Positions 21,184-31,718 of a stretch of 64,000 bases of DNA are shown piece by piece (position 1 is the first letter of the stretch; each line of letters begins with the position of its first letter). Below the pieces are notes generated by a model. That model did no database searches. It saw only the letters and a program-made list of their open reading frames with translations, and was not told where the DNA came from. Origin of the DNA: an uncultured SAR86 cluster bacterium (GTDB lineage: Bacteria; Pseudomonadota; Gammaproteobacteria; Magnimaribacterales; Magnimaribacteraceae); NCBI GenBank assembly GCA_937773605.1, contig CALJVP010000002.1, forward strand, positions 180,483 to 244,482. Direction: 5' to 3'. The translations under genes and the position numbers were made by a program.

Positions 21184-22674
21184 TTATGATTCCTCTGTTT
21201 CGGGATGTCCTTTTATGTATTTATTAGCAATCAAAAGGACTATGCCTATAAACACGAGACCAAATATAACCTGATTAAATAAAGCCGGCATACTAGATAT
21301 CCCTGACTCAAAAGACTTACTTGCTAATAACCCAGCAACACCTGCAGCCAAAGAAGAAGATAAAAACCATAAACCCATCATTTGGCCTTTGTATCTCTTA
21401 GGAGAATACTTTGCAGTAGCAGAGAGACCCACAGGGCTTAAACACAACTCACCTAAAGTGTGGAAAAGATAGGTTATCAGCAACCACTTAACCCCTGCTT
21501 TCTCATTCTCAAGAGCAACTTCCACTCCGAGAATGATCACACAAAATCCAATTGCCATTAAAAAACAGCCCAGAGCGAATTTCTCTGGTGTATCAAAATC
21601 CATGTTCTTCCTGCCCAGATTTATCCAAAAACTTGCAAAGAAAGGGGCAAAAATAACCACCATCAAAGGGTTGGCGACTTGTAGAAAGGTGGCTGGCATT
21701 TCCCATCCAAAGATATACAAATCAGTGTAGTCTTTAGCGAATAAGTTTAAAGAAGAACCGCCTTGATCAAATCCGGCCCAAAAGAGAACCGAACCCAAGA
21801 AAAGCAGTAAAAACATAGAGATATTTTCTTTTTCTTTTTTATTTAGTCCGGCAAAGAAAAACAGGTAAATAAAATACGAAACAGCCACAGAGACTATCAA
21901 ATAGACCGTCAATTGATTTAAAACTTGCGCGTCAATACTCCAAAGTCCAAGAAAATTCGTACCTATAATCAATACCAAAAGAGTCATGGCTATATAAAAA
22001 AATGATTTATATCGCGATGCATCTTCATTGACCTCTAAATTGGGTTTCAATCCAGCTTCCCCTAAAGACTTTCTTGTCCAAATATACTGGATCACTCCAA
22101 AAGTCATACCGACTCCTGCTGCTCCAAAACCATAATGCCAGCCAACTTTTTCTCCTAAGTAGCCACAAACTAAAAAGCCCAACATGCTGCCTATATTGAT
22201 GGACATGTAAAAAATCGTATAACCTGCATCAATACGAATATCTCCCGGTTTATACAATTGACCAACTATTGTAGAAATATTTGGCTTTAAAAAACCCGTG
22301 CCTATAGACACCAACACCAAACCTAAAAAGAAGGTTTTTTCAAAGGGCATTGCTAAGACATAGTGTCCAAGAGTTATTATTATTGCCCCTATCAAGACGG
22401 ATTTCTGCGCTCCAAATATTTTATCTGCTACCCAACCTCCAGGGACACACAAGAAATAAACCGATGCTCCATATATTCCATATATAGCCATAGCCTCACC
22501 AGTTTCTAGATTCAACCCCCCCTCAGTTACCTCTCTTGTCATAAACAAAACCAACAACCCCCTCATTCCATAGAAAGACATCCTTTCCCACATTTCTGTT
22601 AGGAATAAAGTTATCAAACCTTTAGGGTGGCCAAAAAAAGAGGAATCCCCATAATCTTGAGTAGTTTCAGTCAT
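21184..22674 (-). CDS. POT/PTR2-family proton-dependent oligopeptide transporter
   Basis: 496 aa polytopic protein; GHPKGLITLFLTEMWERMSFYGMRGLLVLFM and GTGFLKPNISTIVGQLY. Confidence 0.93.
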   Translation of the reverse strand: MTETTQDYGDSSFFGHPKGLITLFLTEMWERMSFYGMRGLLVLFMTREVTEGGLNLETGEAMAIYGIYGASVYFLCVPGGWVADKIFGAQKSVLIGAIIITLGHYVLAMPFEKTFFLGLVLVSIGTGFLKPNISTIVGQLYKPGDIRIDAGYTIFYMSINIGSMLGFLVCGYLGEKVGWHYGFGAAGVGMTFGVIQYIWTRKSLGEAGLKPNLEVNEDASRYKSFFYIAMTLLVLIIGTNFLGLWSIDAQVLNQLTVYLIVSVAVSYFIYLFFFAGLNKKEKENISMFLLLFLGSVLFWAGFDQGGSSLNLFAKDYTDLYIFGWEMPATFLQVANPLMVVIFAPFFASFWINLGRKNMDFDTPEKFALGCFLMAIGFCVIILGVEVALENEKAGVKWLLITYLFHTLGELCLSPVGLSATAKYSPKRYKGQMMGLWFLSSSLAAGVAGLLASKSFESGISSMPALFNQVIFGLVFIGIVLLIANKYIKGHPETEES

Positions 22675-22732
22675 AATATTCTCTATAATTTGACTATAGA
22701 ATAATCAAAATTTTGCTAACTGACTAATACTT

Positions 22733-23152
22733 ATGGAACCAGCTGGATTTTTTAGAAGAATATTTTCGTTGATGTATGACACGCTCTTCGTACTTGCTGT
22801 TGTTATATGCTTATCTCTCTTGCTCAATGTGATGAACGGTGAAGCACCCGAGCCAGGAACTTTTCTGTCTGTGATTCAACTATTCATTGCCGTAACCAGC
22901 GGCCCAGTTTTTTATTGTTATTTCTGGCAAAAAAATAAAGGTCAAACTCTTGGCATGCAAGCTTGGAAGATTAAGCTGGTAACTTGCAATGAAGAGACCC
23001 TCACGGTTAAAACCTCACTAACAAGATGTCTTATTTCATTTCTTTCTTTCTTAATGATGGGCCTTGGTTATTTGATAATAATTATTGATAAAAAAAACAG
23101 ATCCTGGTCAGATATTTATACCGACACAAGGATAATTAAAATCAAGAAATAA
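22733..23152 (+). CDS. RDD family membrane protein
   Basis: 139 aa; GFFRRIFSLMYDTLFV..., GQTLGMQAWKIKLV..., RSWSDIYTDTRIIK. Confidence 0.85.
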   Translation: MEPAGFFRRIFSLMYDTLFVLAVVICLSLLLNVMNGEAPEPGTFLSVIQLFIAVTSGPVFYCYFWQKNKGQTLGMQAWKIKLVTCNEETLTVKTSLTRCLISFLSFLMMGLGYLIIIIDKKNRSWSDIYTDTRIIKIKK

Positions 23153-24206
23153 CTTTAGTTCTTTTAATCAAGAATAATCCAATTGTAAGGATTAAGACTA
23201 TAGGTGCTATCACAGCAACAAAGGGTGTCATATTAGAGACCATTGAAATGCTTTCAAAAAGACTTTTGATTATATTAACCCCAAAGGCTAAAACTATTCC
23301 TATGATTATTCTTTGGCCTGATTTTTGATCTCTCATGGGGCCAAAAATAAACGAAGCGGCTAACAGAATTAATGATAAAGCAACAAAAGGCTGTAATAAT
23401 TTTCTCCAAAATTCCAATGCCAATAAGTTCCTTCTGTACTCCGATACATCATTAGACATTTGTTGCTTAAGCAGGCTTAAAGGGAAATATTTTGGAGAAA
23501 GAATTAAATTAAAATCACTTTCCTCTGGGCCGGTTTTCCAAGCCATCTCTTTTTCTTTCAGAATCAAACCTTCAGAAATATTCTCTATCTCTACTTCATT
23601 AAGTTTCCAATCTCCCGATACTAATGTTGCTTTTTTAGCTTTAGTAATTTCTAGTAATTGAAACTCTGAATTCATGCTGTAAATCGTTATCTCTTCTATT
23701 AAATTCTTAGAAGGAGTTGATCTAAAATAACTAAACCCTTCGTTACTTGCTAACCAGTAACCTTGGTCAGAATTTATTACCTCTTGCTTTATTAGACGGC
23801 TTTCTTCGGCTTTTTGAGAAAGGCCTGGTAACCAAAACTCTGAAGCTACTAGTCCTAGTAAGAGAAATACAAGGATCGGCCTAATGCTACTTAAAAGAAT
23901 ACTCAAATTTGATTTTCCTAATATCTTTGAAGCCACTAGCTCGCCTTGATCACTTAAATTCCCAAGTCCAACCATTACTCCAATCAAACACAGGTAGGGC
24001 ATTAAGTCGTAAAGCGAGTATGGCACTTTAGAAACGCAATAAATTAAAACATCAATAAGCTTATAAGAATTAGATATATCAGAAAGCTCTGAAAGAACTA
24101 AAAATATGAAATCAACCGCACCTATTACTAAAACAACCGCCATCAAGCTCAAAACAACTTGCAAAGCTATGTTTCTGTCGACCGCATCACCTAATAAGAA
24201 TTTCAT
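23142..24206 (-). CDS. lptG: LPS export ABC transporter permease LptG
   Basis: 354 aa YjgP/YjgQ family; paired with lptF, divergent from pepA as in E. coli. Confidence 0.9.
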   Translation of the reverse strand: MKFLLGDAVDRNIALQVVLSLMAVVLVIGAVDFIFLVLSELSDISNSYKLIDVLIYCVSKVPYSLYDLMPYLCLIGVMVGLGNLSDQGELVASKILGKSNLSILLSSIRPILVFLLLGLVASEFWLPGLSQKAEESRLIKQEVINSDQGYWLASNEGFSYFRSTPSKNLIEEITIYSMNSEFQLLEITKAKKATLVSGDWKLNEVEIENISEGLILKEKEMAWKTGPEESDFNLILSPKYFPLSLLKQQMSNDVSEYRRNLLALEFWRKLLQPFVALSLILLAASFIFGPMRDQKSGQRIIIGIVLAFGVNIIKSLFESISMVSNMTPFVAVIAPIVLILTIGLFLIKRTKVIS

Positions 24207-25231
24207 TTCTGTTTTTTGAAAGAGTTAGCTCTGTTTAAAAGAAAAAGTCCCAGTAAAATAAATATTAAATGCACTGAATACATTCCAGGAAGGGCTTGGA
24301 TTATTCCTGTCTCCACCCAACCTCGACTAGTTATCAAAAGTCCAAGATAAAATATAAAGACAAAGATGGCTGGAAGGACTCTCTTGTATCTGCCCTCTCT
24401 TGGAGGAACCCTACTAATCGGAATAGCAAGTAACACAGCAATAAGAGACATAAGTCCTAAGGAGATACTCCACTGGAGTTTAGATTGTACACTTGTCTTT
24501 TCTGTTATTTGATCTAAAACTTTTACAGAAGTATTGGTCTCAATATTCATCTGTAATTCTTCAAAAGACATTCTTGAAGACTGTGAATTCTTTTGCCTAA
24601 AATACAGCTTTCCTTCATTTAGTAACAAAAGACTAGGGTTAGTTGCATCTAAAGAAGCACTGACTGCTGTCACTATTGTTTCTGTATCAGTTTGTTTTTT
24701 TGGATTTGTTTGGATGAAAACAGACTTCAAAATTCTTCCTTCTCTTTTTTTTGCATAAATCAATAAATCTTCATTAAGCCTGTGAAAACTTCCTGGCTGT
24801 ATAGATCTAAACTTATCTTGAAAACTTTGCTCTTCAAGTAATTGACCCGCCCTTATATTGCTTTCAGGAGAAATCCATATTGAAAGACACATGCTTACTA
24901 CCGCTACCAAGCTTGCAGGAATCAAAGATATTGCAATAAGCCTTTTTGCAGTGAATCCATTTTGTTCATAGATGTTTAGTTCATTATTAGCACTAAATTT
25001 TCCGACCGTTAATACCAAACTCAAGAAGAAGCTTAAAGGTAAAATGAGTTGAAAAAATTCAGGAAGCCTATAAAGGATAACCCAAGCTACTACTTCAGGA
25101 TTGATTTCACCAACAGCAGCTTGTTCAAGATATTGAATAGATCTAGATGACACTACGATTAAAAGAAATACAAAACTTACCGAAGCTGTATATAGAAATA
25201 TATCTTTAAGAAAGTAACGGTTTAAGATCAT
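24203..25231 (-). CDS. lptF: LPS export ABC transporter permease LptF
   Basis: 342 aa; ILNRYFLKDIFLYTASVSFVFLLIVVSSRSIQYLEQAAVGEI. Confidence 0.94.
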   Translation of the reverse strand: MILNRYFLKDIFLYTASVSFVFLLIVVSSRSIQYLEQAAVGEINPEVVAWVILYRLPEFFQLILPLSFFLSLVLTVGKFSANNELNIYEQNGFTAKRLIAISLIPASLVAVVSMCLSIWISPESNIRAGQLLEEQSFQDKFRSIQPGSFHRLNEDLLIYAKKREGRILKSVFIQTNPKKQTDTETIVTAVSASLDATNPSLLLLNEGKLYFRQKNSQSSRMSFEELQMNIETNTSVKVLDQITEKTSVQSKLQWSISLGLMSLIAVLLAIPISRVPPREGRYKRVLPAIFVFIFYLGLLITSRGWVETGIIQALPGMYSVHLIFILLGLFLLNRANSFKKQK

Positions 25232-25372
25232 GGCTATAAATTACACACTGGTTAATCCTCTATCCTACTTCTAATTAGACAACAAAATACAAAATGAGTT
25301 TAGATTTTATCTATCGTTAAAATCATAAAGTATTAGAATACACCAATAACAGAATATTTAAGGAGAAGTTAG

Positions 25373-26878
25373 ATGAAAAAAAGATTGGCATTAAGCCTCA
25401 ACCAGGATCAATCAAAGAACCTTGAAAAGGTTAAAACCATGGCCCTCATAACGGGATTTTATGAAGCTAAATCAGTTAATGAAGAATTAAAAAAGTTAGA
25501 TAGCTTAAGTAACGGTGTCTTAAAAAAACTTATATCCAGAGAAGAGCTTCAGGGCAAGGTAGGGCAAAGCTTATACATTGCCTCTTTGGAAGGCAGTAAA
25601 GCTGAAAGAGTCTATGTAATAGGCTGTGGAAAGAAATCCTCTACACTTTCTAAAGATCAAACAATTAAAATGTTATCAAATATCGTCCGAGTTGCTATAT
25701 CCAGTGGTGTATCTGATGTTGCAATTGCCCTCCCCTCAATCAAAACTCAAGAGGGAGATGAATGGGTGTTAAATCAATTAAGCAGAATGCTTGAGCATCA
25801 AGTCTACACTTACGATGCGAAGCTAAATAAGAAAAATAAAAAGGTTAACAAATTAAAGAAAGTCGTAATTTCTCTGAGCTCTACTGCTTCTGATGCTAAG
25901 TTAAGAAAGGCAATAAAAGTAGGTCAAACAATTGGGCAGGGCTCTAATGAAGCTAAAGATCTAGCCAACCTCCCAGGCAATGTTTGCACACCAACTTATA
26001 TTGCTAATGCCTCTAAAACTGCAGCAAGAAACTATCAGTCACTCACCTGCAAAGTCCTTGGAGAAAAGGAAATGAAGAAATTAGGCATGGATTGTTTGCT
26101 GTCTGTAGGTGCAGGTAGTGCTCAAGAATCCAAACTAATCACAATAGAATATAAAGGCGGAAAAAAAGGAGACCAACCTCACGTGCTTGTGGGCAAAGGA
26201 ATAACTTTTGATACTGGAGGAATTAGTCTTAAGCCAGGCGGTGCAATGGATGAAATGAAATTTGATATGTGTGGAGCTGCCAGTGTAGTTGGAACTTTAC
26301 AAGTGGCCGCAGAATTGAAACTTCCTATTAATGTGGTAGGTATAATTGCTAGTGCTGAAAACATGCCAGGAAGCAAAGCAACCAAACCAGGTGACGTTGT
26401 AAGAACTATGTCAGGACTTACTGTAGAAATCTTAAATACCGATGCAGAAGGCAGATTAGTTCTAGCAGATGCTTTAACTTATGCAAAACGTTTCAAACCA
26501 AAAACTGTTGTAGACATAGCAACATTGACTGGTGCTGTAATTATGGCTCTTGGATATTCCACTTCCGGCCTAATGAGTAATGATGATAATTTAGCGAAAG
26601 CACTTATCTCCGCGGGTGAAAACTCAACCGACAGAGCGTGGCAATTACCAATTTGGGATATTTATCAAAAAGATTTAGACAGTAATTTTGCAGACATAGC
26701 AAATATTGGAGGTAGAGCCGGAACCATAACAGCAGCCTGCTTCTTGTCTAGATTTACTAAAGATTATAAATGGGCTCATCTTGATGTAGCTGGTACGGCT
26801 CAATACAAAGGAGCGGCCAAAGGTGGCTCAGGCAGGCCTGTTCCTTTATTAAGCCAGTATCTTATAGATAATTCTTAA
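25373..26878 (+). CDS. pepA: Leucyl aminopeptidase (M17)
   Basis: 501 aa; VGKGITFDTGGISLKPG, NTDAEGRLVLADALTYA. Confidence 0.97.
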   Translation: MKKRLALSLNQDQSKNLEKVKTMALITGFYEAKSVNEELKKLDSLSNGVLKKLISREELQGKVGQSLYIASLEGSKAERVYVIGCGKKSSTLSKDQTIKMLSNIVRVAISSGVSDVAIALPSIKTQEGDEWVLNQLSRMLEHQVYTYDAKLNKKNKKVNKLKKVVISLSSTASDAKLRKAIKVGQTIGQGSNEAKDLANLPGNVCTPTYIANASKTAARNYQSLTCKVLGEKEMKKLGMDCLLSVGAGSAQESKLITIEYKGGKKGDQPHVLVGKGITFDTGGISLKPGGAMDEMKFDMCGAASVVGTLQVAAELKLPINVVGIIASAENMPGSKATKPGDVVRTMSGLTVEILNTDAEGRLVLADALTYAKRFKPKTVVDIATLTGAVIMALGYSTSGLMSNDDNLAKALISAGENSTDRAWQLPIWDIYQKDLDSNFADIANIGGRAGTITAACFLSRFTKDYKWAHLDVAGTAQYKGAAKGGSGRPVPLLSQYLIDNS

Positions 26879-27327
26879 TGCTCAAAGCCGAGTTCATCTC
26901 AATTGGCTCTGATTTAGATCTTGTTGTGGAAATAGCTTGTGAACTGACTGCAAAAATTCTCTTAGAAGAAGATAATTATTTATTTACTAAATGGATAGAT
27001 CTTAAATGCGATACTCTGGAGCAGGCGGAAAGCTTAGACAAAGAAATGTGGTGTAAACCTGCAAACACTCTACTGCCCCACCAATTAATTCACGCCGGAG
27101 ATTCAAAGGTTAGAATTAATATAGGGTACCCGGGGACAAAGTTTAATGAGGGTGAAGATAGATCTTTGATAAATCTAAGTTCTGATTATCCTTTAAATAT
27201 AAAACACTATAACTGTTATTACCAAATGGTAATTGAAGACGGTTCGGTTTTAAGAGAGGAAGCAGCAAAAACTTGGAGCCAAGCTAAAAAAGAAGGGCTT
27301 GAACCTGAATTCAAGAAATGGCGATGA
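26878..27327 (+). CDS. holC: DNA polymerase III subunit chi
   Basis: 149 aa; SLDKEMWCKPANTLLPHQLI resembles HolC LDEALWARPAESFVPHNL; pepA-holC-valS order as in E. coli; starts in a TAATG stop/start overlap. Confidence 0.88.
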   Translation: MLKAEFISIGSDLDLVVEIACELTAKILLEEDNYLFTKWIDLKCDTLEQAESLDKEMWCKPANTLLPHQLIHAGDSKVRINIGYPGTKFNEGEDRSLINLSSDYPLNIKHYNCYYQMVIEDGSVLREEAAKTWSQAKKEGLEPEFKKWR

Positions 27328-30080
27328 AATCAAACTACAATCCTAAAGATATAGAGGCACCTATTTACAAAAGATGGGAAGACTCCGGTTTCTTTAAATC
27401 AGACCCTGATAGCAACAAAGAACCTTATTGCATAATGATACCTCCTCCTAATGTGACAGGCACCCTGCATATGGGTCATGGATTTCAAAACACATTAATG
27501 GACGCTTTAATCAGGTACAAAAGAATGTCTGGCTTTGATGTTTTATGGCAGGTAGGAGTTGATCATGCAGGAATTGCAACACAAATGGTTGTGGAGAGGC
27601 AATTAGAAGTTGATGGAATAACAAAAGAATCCCTAGGAAGAGAAGGATTTGAAAAAAAAGTTTGGGAATGGAAAGAGAAATCTGGGAACAAAATTACCAA
27701 ACAGTTGAGACGACTTGGTGCTTCTCCAGATTGGTCCAGAGAAGCCTTTACTATGAATGAAGATTTGAGCCTTGCAGTTAAAGAAGTGTTCATACAACTT
27801 TATGACGAAGGACTTATATACCGAGGCGAAAGGCTTGTTAATTGGGATACTGTCCTTCAAACAGCACTCTCAGATCTGGAAGTGATAACTGAAGAGAAAC
27901 AAGGTTCTTTATGGTTTCTGAAATATCCTTTAAAAGATAATGGATTTATAACAGTTGCTACTACGAGGCCTGAAACAATGCTGGGTGATACTGCAATTGC
28001 TGTTAACCCGGAAGATGAAAGATATAACTTTCTGATAGGTCAAACCATAAACCTGCCCCTATCAAACAGAAAAGTACCAATAATAGGTGATGCCTATGTC
28101 GATCCTGAATTTGGCACGGGGTGTGTAAAGATAACACCAGCACATGATTTCAATGATTTTGATATAGGTAAAAGACACAACCTGGAATTAATAAATATAC
28201 TGAAACTTGATGGAACTCTAAATGAAAATGTTCCGAGAGATTTTGTTGGCCTAACAAGAGAAGAAGCTCGAAAGAAAGTTATTAAAGAAATGGAATTATT
28301 AGGCCTTTTGGAAAAAATTGAACCTTACAAGATTACCATTCCTACAGGAGATAGGAGCAATTCTGTACTAGAACCGCTTATAACAAATCAATGGTTTGTA
28401 AATCAGAAAGAATTATCTAAAGAAGCCATAAAAGTTGTGAAAAATGATGAAACAAGTTTTGTTCCTAAGAATTGGGAAAATACCTATTTCTCATGGATGA
28501 ATGACATACAAGATTGGTGTATAAGCAGGCAATTATGGTGGGGTCATCGAATACCGGCTTGGTATGATGATGATGGAAATATTTACGTAGCGAAAGATGA
28601 AAAATTAGCCAGAGAAAAGTATGGTATTAAAGAAGAAGTAATCTTAAGACAGGAAGATGATGTTTTGGATACTTGGTTTTCTTCTTCACTATGGACATTC
28701 TCAACGCTTGGGTGGCCTACATCTTCTAGACTCTTAAAGCGTTATCACCCTACCAATGTTCTCGTTACTGGTTTTGATATTATTTTCTTTTGGGTAGCAA
28801 GAATGATCATGATGACAACGCACTTCATCAAAGAAGTGCCATTTAAAAAAATCTTCATCCATGGGCTTATAAAAGATTCTGAAGGGCAGAAAATGTCTAA
28901 ATCCAAGGGAAATACACTTGATCCTTTGGATATTATAGATGGAATCGATCTCAAAAAACTTCTGGAAAAAAGAACCGAAGGTCTCATGCAACCAAAAATG
29001 AGAGAGAGGATAGAAAAGCAAACAAAGAAAGAGTTTCCAGAGGGTATTAATGCCTATGGCACAGATGCTTTAAGGCTGACTTTTTGCTCACTTGCCTCTG
29101 GAGGCAGAGACATCAACTTTGACATGAAGAGAGTTGAGGGTTACAGGAATTTTTGCAACAAGCTTTGGAATGCTTCTAGGTTCATCGATCTTCAATTAGA
29201 AAAGTATGAAATTTCTGATGAAGAATCTACAGATGATGTAGATCAATGGATAAACTATAAACTTAATGAAACTTCAAAAAAAGTTGAAGGAGCATTTGAG
29301 GATTATAGATTTGATTTAGTGATCAAAGCTATTTACGAATTTATCTGGTATGAATTTTGTGATTGGTACATAGAGCTATCAAAAATTAGATTATCCAGTG
29401 GATCAATCAGTGCTGATTCGAAAGCAAAAATAATGAGATCAATAATAAACACATTAGAAAAAACCCTCCGTCTCGCTCATCCTATTATGCCTTTTATAAC
29501 AGAAGAAATTTGGCAGCATCATAAAGCTTTCAATCCAACTCCATGTGAGAGCATCATGATTTCTAGCTTTCCAGCAACTGAAAGCAATCTAGATTTAGAG
29601 AGTTACGATTCGGTAGAGTGGCTTAAGGCAGAAGTAACTGGAATAAGAAATATAAGAGGTGAATTAAGCATTAAACCTTCTGTCAAAGTTAAATGTCTAA
29701 TAAAAGATGGGAATGAATCGGATAAGAACAATATTAAAAAATTTGGAAGTCTAATAATTGAGATGGGTGGTCTCTCAGAGCTAACCTGGTTAGAGACAGA
29801 AGAGACTCCCCCTTCCGCTATTTATATTCAAGATAATCTTAAAACTTTGATTCCTTTGGAGGGGCTTATTGATCCAGCAAATGAAGTCTCGAGGCTTAAA
29901 AAAACCATCGTGAAATTAGAAAAAGAGAGATCTATGATTTCTGGAAAACTAGAAAATAAAAAATTCCTAGAGAACGCACCTAAAGGACTTGTGAACGATC
30001 AAAAAGAAAGGCATGAAAATATAGTCATGGAAATTGGTAACCTCGAAGATCAACTCAATGAAATATCAAAGCTAATTTAA
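27324..30080 (+). CDS. valS: Valyl-tRNA synthetase
   Basis: About 919 aa; PPPNVTGTLHMGHGFQ, KMSKSKGN; start at 27324 chosen for the ATGA overlap with holC (ORF track gives 27318). Confidence 0.97.
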   Translation: MKSNYNPKDIEAPIYKRWEDSGFFKSDPDSNKEPYCIMIPPPNVTGTLHMGHGFQNTLMDALIRYKRMSGFDVLWQVGVDHAGIATQMVVERQLEVDGITKESLGREGFEKKVWEWKEKSGNKITKQLRRLGASPDWSREAFTMNEDLSLAVKEVFIQLYDEGLIYRGERLVNWDTVLQTALSDLEVITEEKQGSLWFLKYPLKDNGFITVATTRPETMLGDTAIAVNPEDERYNFLIGQTINLPLSNRKVPIIGDAYVDPEFGTGCVKITPAHDFNDFDIGKRHNLELINILKLDGTLNENVPRDFVGLTREEARKKVIKEMELLGLLEKIEPYKITIPTGDRSNSVLEPLITNQWFVNQKELSKEAIKVVKNDETSFVPKNWENTYFSWMNDIQDWCISRQLWWGHRIPAWYDDDGNIYVAKDEKLAREKYGIKEEVILRQEDDVLDTWFSSSLWTFSTLGWPTSSRLLKRYHPTNVLVTGFDIIFFWVARMIMMTTHFIKEVPFKKIFIHGLIKDSEGQKMSKSKGNTLDPLDIIDGIDLKKLLEKRTEGLMQPKMRERIEKQTKKEFPEGINAYGTDALRLTFCSLASGGRDINFDMKRVEGYRNFCNKLWNASRFIDLQLEKYEISDEESTDDVDQWINYKLNETSKKVEGAFEDYRFDLVIKAIYEFIWYEFCDWYIELSKIRLSSGSISADSKAKIMRSIINTLEKTLRLAHPIMPFITEEIWQHHKAFNPTPCESIMISSFPATESNLDLESYDSVEWLKAEVTGIRNIRGELSIKPSVKVKCLIKDGNESDKNNIKKFGSLIIEMGGLSELTWLETEETPPSAIYIQDNLKTLIPLEGLIDPANEVSRLKKTIVKLEKERSMISGKLENKKFLENAPKGLVNDQKERHENIVMEIGNLEDQLNEISKLI

Positions 30081-30084
30081 TTAG

Positions 30085-30113
30085 TTATTGATCTGAGTTA
30101 GATGCTTTATAAT
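30085..30113 (+). promoter_or_regulatory. Sigma-70 type promoter for the CSD membrane protein
   Basis: TTATTG-N17-TATAAT in the short valS/CSD intergenic region. Confidence 0.5.
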
Positions 30114-30132
30114 TCATTAAAGGAAGAAAATT

Positions 30133-30516
30133 ATGCTTTTTAGAGCTTTCATAACAAGTCTTATAATCTCGCTAGTCTATGTTTTAGCCACATCCTATCT
30201 GATTGATGGAACTAACAACACTACGTTGTGGTATGTTTTATTTATATACTGGTCTCTTGGCTTCTTATCTATATTAGGATTTACTTACGGAAGAAAGATA
30301 AAAAGAAACTTTAGAGGTGAAACTGGCACTATAAAGTGGTTTGATCCAAGTAAAGGGTACGGGTTTCTTATAAGAGATAAAGGTGGGGATTTGTTTGTTC
30401 ACCTTAGAGCAGTTCAACCCTCAGACAGAAGAAAGCTAAAAGAAAACACTAAGGTTAGATTTTCTGTCGAGAATTCTGAAAAAGGTCCCCAAGCTGAAAA
30501 TATCAGAATTATTTAA
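30133..30516 (+). CDS. Membrane-anchored cold-shock-domain protein
   Basis: 127 aa; two N-terminal hydrophobic segments, then CSD GTIKWFDPSKGYGFLIRDKGGDLFVHLRAVQ. Confidence 0.85.
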   Translation: MLFRAFITSLIISLVYVLATSYLIDGTNNTTLWYVLFIYWSLGFLSILGFTYGRKIKRNFRGETGTIKWFDPSKGYGFLIRDKGGDLFVHLRAVQPSDRRKLKENTKVRFSVENSEKGPQAENIRII

Positions 30517-30518
30517 GA

Positions 30519-31715
30519 CTAGAAGATTCTTTCAATAAACCAAAAAGACCCTAAAGAAGCTAAGAATACTGCTGCAGTTGGTTCTAGGTTTAGATTTTTC
30601 ATGATTGGAATATTTCTAACCAATGAGGCTGCTAAAAGAAATAATAAAACCATTGCTATCTGCCCTGCCTCTACTCCTAAGTTAAAACCCAGTAAAGCCG
30701 ACACTATTCTATCTTCTGGCAAGCCCACTTCTGCCAGGGTTCCTGCAAATCCAAAGCCATGCGCTAGACCAAATAAGGCTGTTACTCCTAAAGATAAATT
30801 AGAACTTCTTAAGCTATTACTTAAATTAAAGTATGAAACTGTAAAGAGCACTATCCCAAACAGTCCTATAAGGTAAGAATCAATACCAAAAAAGTTATAA
30901 AAAATAAGGAATGGTATAGACGTATAGAAAAATATTTTTGAATAACTTACGTATTGATTAGTTTCTTTTGCCAAAAATTCCAATGCAATTAATAAAATTG
31001 AATATCCAATTAATGACTCTACAAAGCTTGTAGATGGGCTTACAAAATTCATTACTCCCAAAGCCAAAGTTAAACTGTGGCCCAAGGTAAAACCTGTGAT
31101 CGCAATTGCCAACAGTCGTTTTCTTCTGTTAAGTAGAATAATCCCAAGAAGAAAGGCTATATGGTCATAACCTGTGGAGATGTGTTTTATACCTAAAAGA
31201 AAATAATCCCATATTGAACCTTCTTCTTTGTTGCTTATATCTGAGCCCAGATCACCCTCCTCCCAAGCCCTGGATTGATTAGTAAATAGCTTCTCCGGAT
31301 AAGATTTACCATCTATCTTGAAAGTAGAAATATGCGCATGCGTTGGATCTAAATCAAAAAATGCGTTATTCCTTAATTTAACAGTTTCGCCTTTACACTT
31401 TTCACTCCAACTCAAACGAGTGTAACCGGTTGAAGTGGAAGTGAATATTCTGGGTATTTGTTTAAATTCACATTCAGAACCTATATAAAAGTTCTCTTTC
31501 ACGTGATTCAAAACTTCTTGCTCCCAATTACTGCTAAGAGGCCATTGCATTTTAGATAAAACAGAAAGTTGAATAGAGAAAACAGTCTCTACTTCAAAAC
31601 TATTGTCGTAGTGATTAATCAACACCTTAGAGTAAGACTCGCTTCTTTGATGGGCAACTATAGAGCTTGATAAGAAAATTAAGAGAAAGAGGTAAAGTCT
31701 TGATCTTTTATACAT
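30519..31715 (-). CDS. HupE/UreJ-family membrane protein with signal-peptide-like N-terminus
   Basis: 398 aa; polytopic C-terminus GIKHISTGYDHIAFLLGIILL, TGFTLGHSLTLALG, GLAHGFGFAG. Confidence 0.82.
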   Translation of the reverse strand: MYKRSRLYLFLLIFLSSSIVAHQRSESYSKVLINHYDNSFEVETVFSIQLSVLSKMQWPLSSNWEQEVLNHVKENFYIGSECEFKQIPRIFTSTSTGYTRLSWSEKCKGETVKLRNNAFFDLDPTHAHISTFKIDGKSYPEKLFTNQSRAWEEGDLGSDISNKEEGSIWDYFLLGIKHISTGYDHIAFLLGIILLNRRKRLLAIAITGFTLGHSLTLALGVMNFVSPSTSFVESLIGYSILLIALEFLAKETNQYVSYSKIFFYTSIPFLIFYNFFGIDSYLIGLFGIVLFTVSYFNLSNSLRSSNLSLGVTALFGLAHGFGFAGTLAEVGLPEDRIVSALLGFNLGVEAGQIAMVLLFLLAASLVRNIPIMKNLNLEPTAAVFLASLGSFWFIERIF

Positions 31716-31718
31716 TCT

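Noticed and set aside
28734-29021. 95 and 80 aa minus-strand ORFs inside valS
   Set aside because: Antisense to conserved ValS sequence; spurious.
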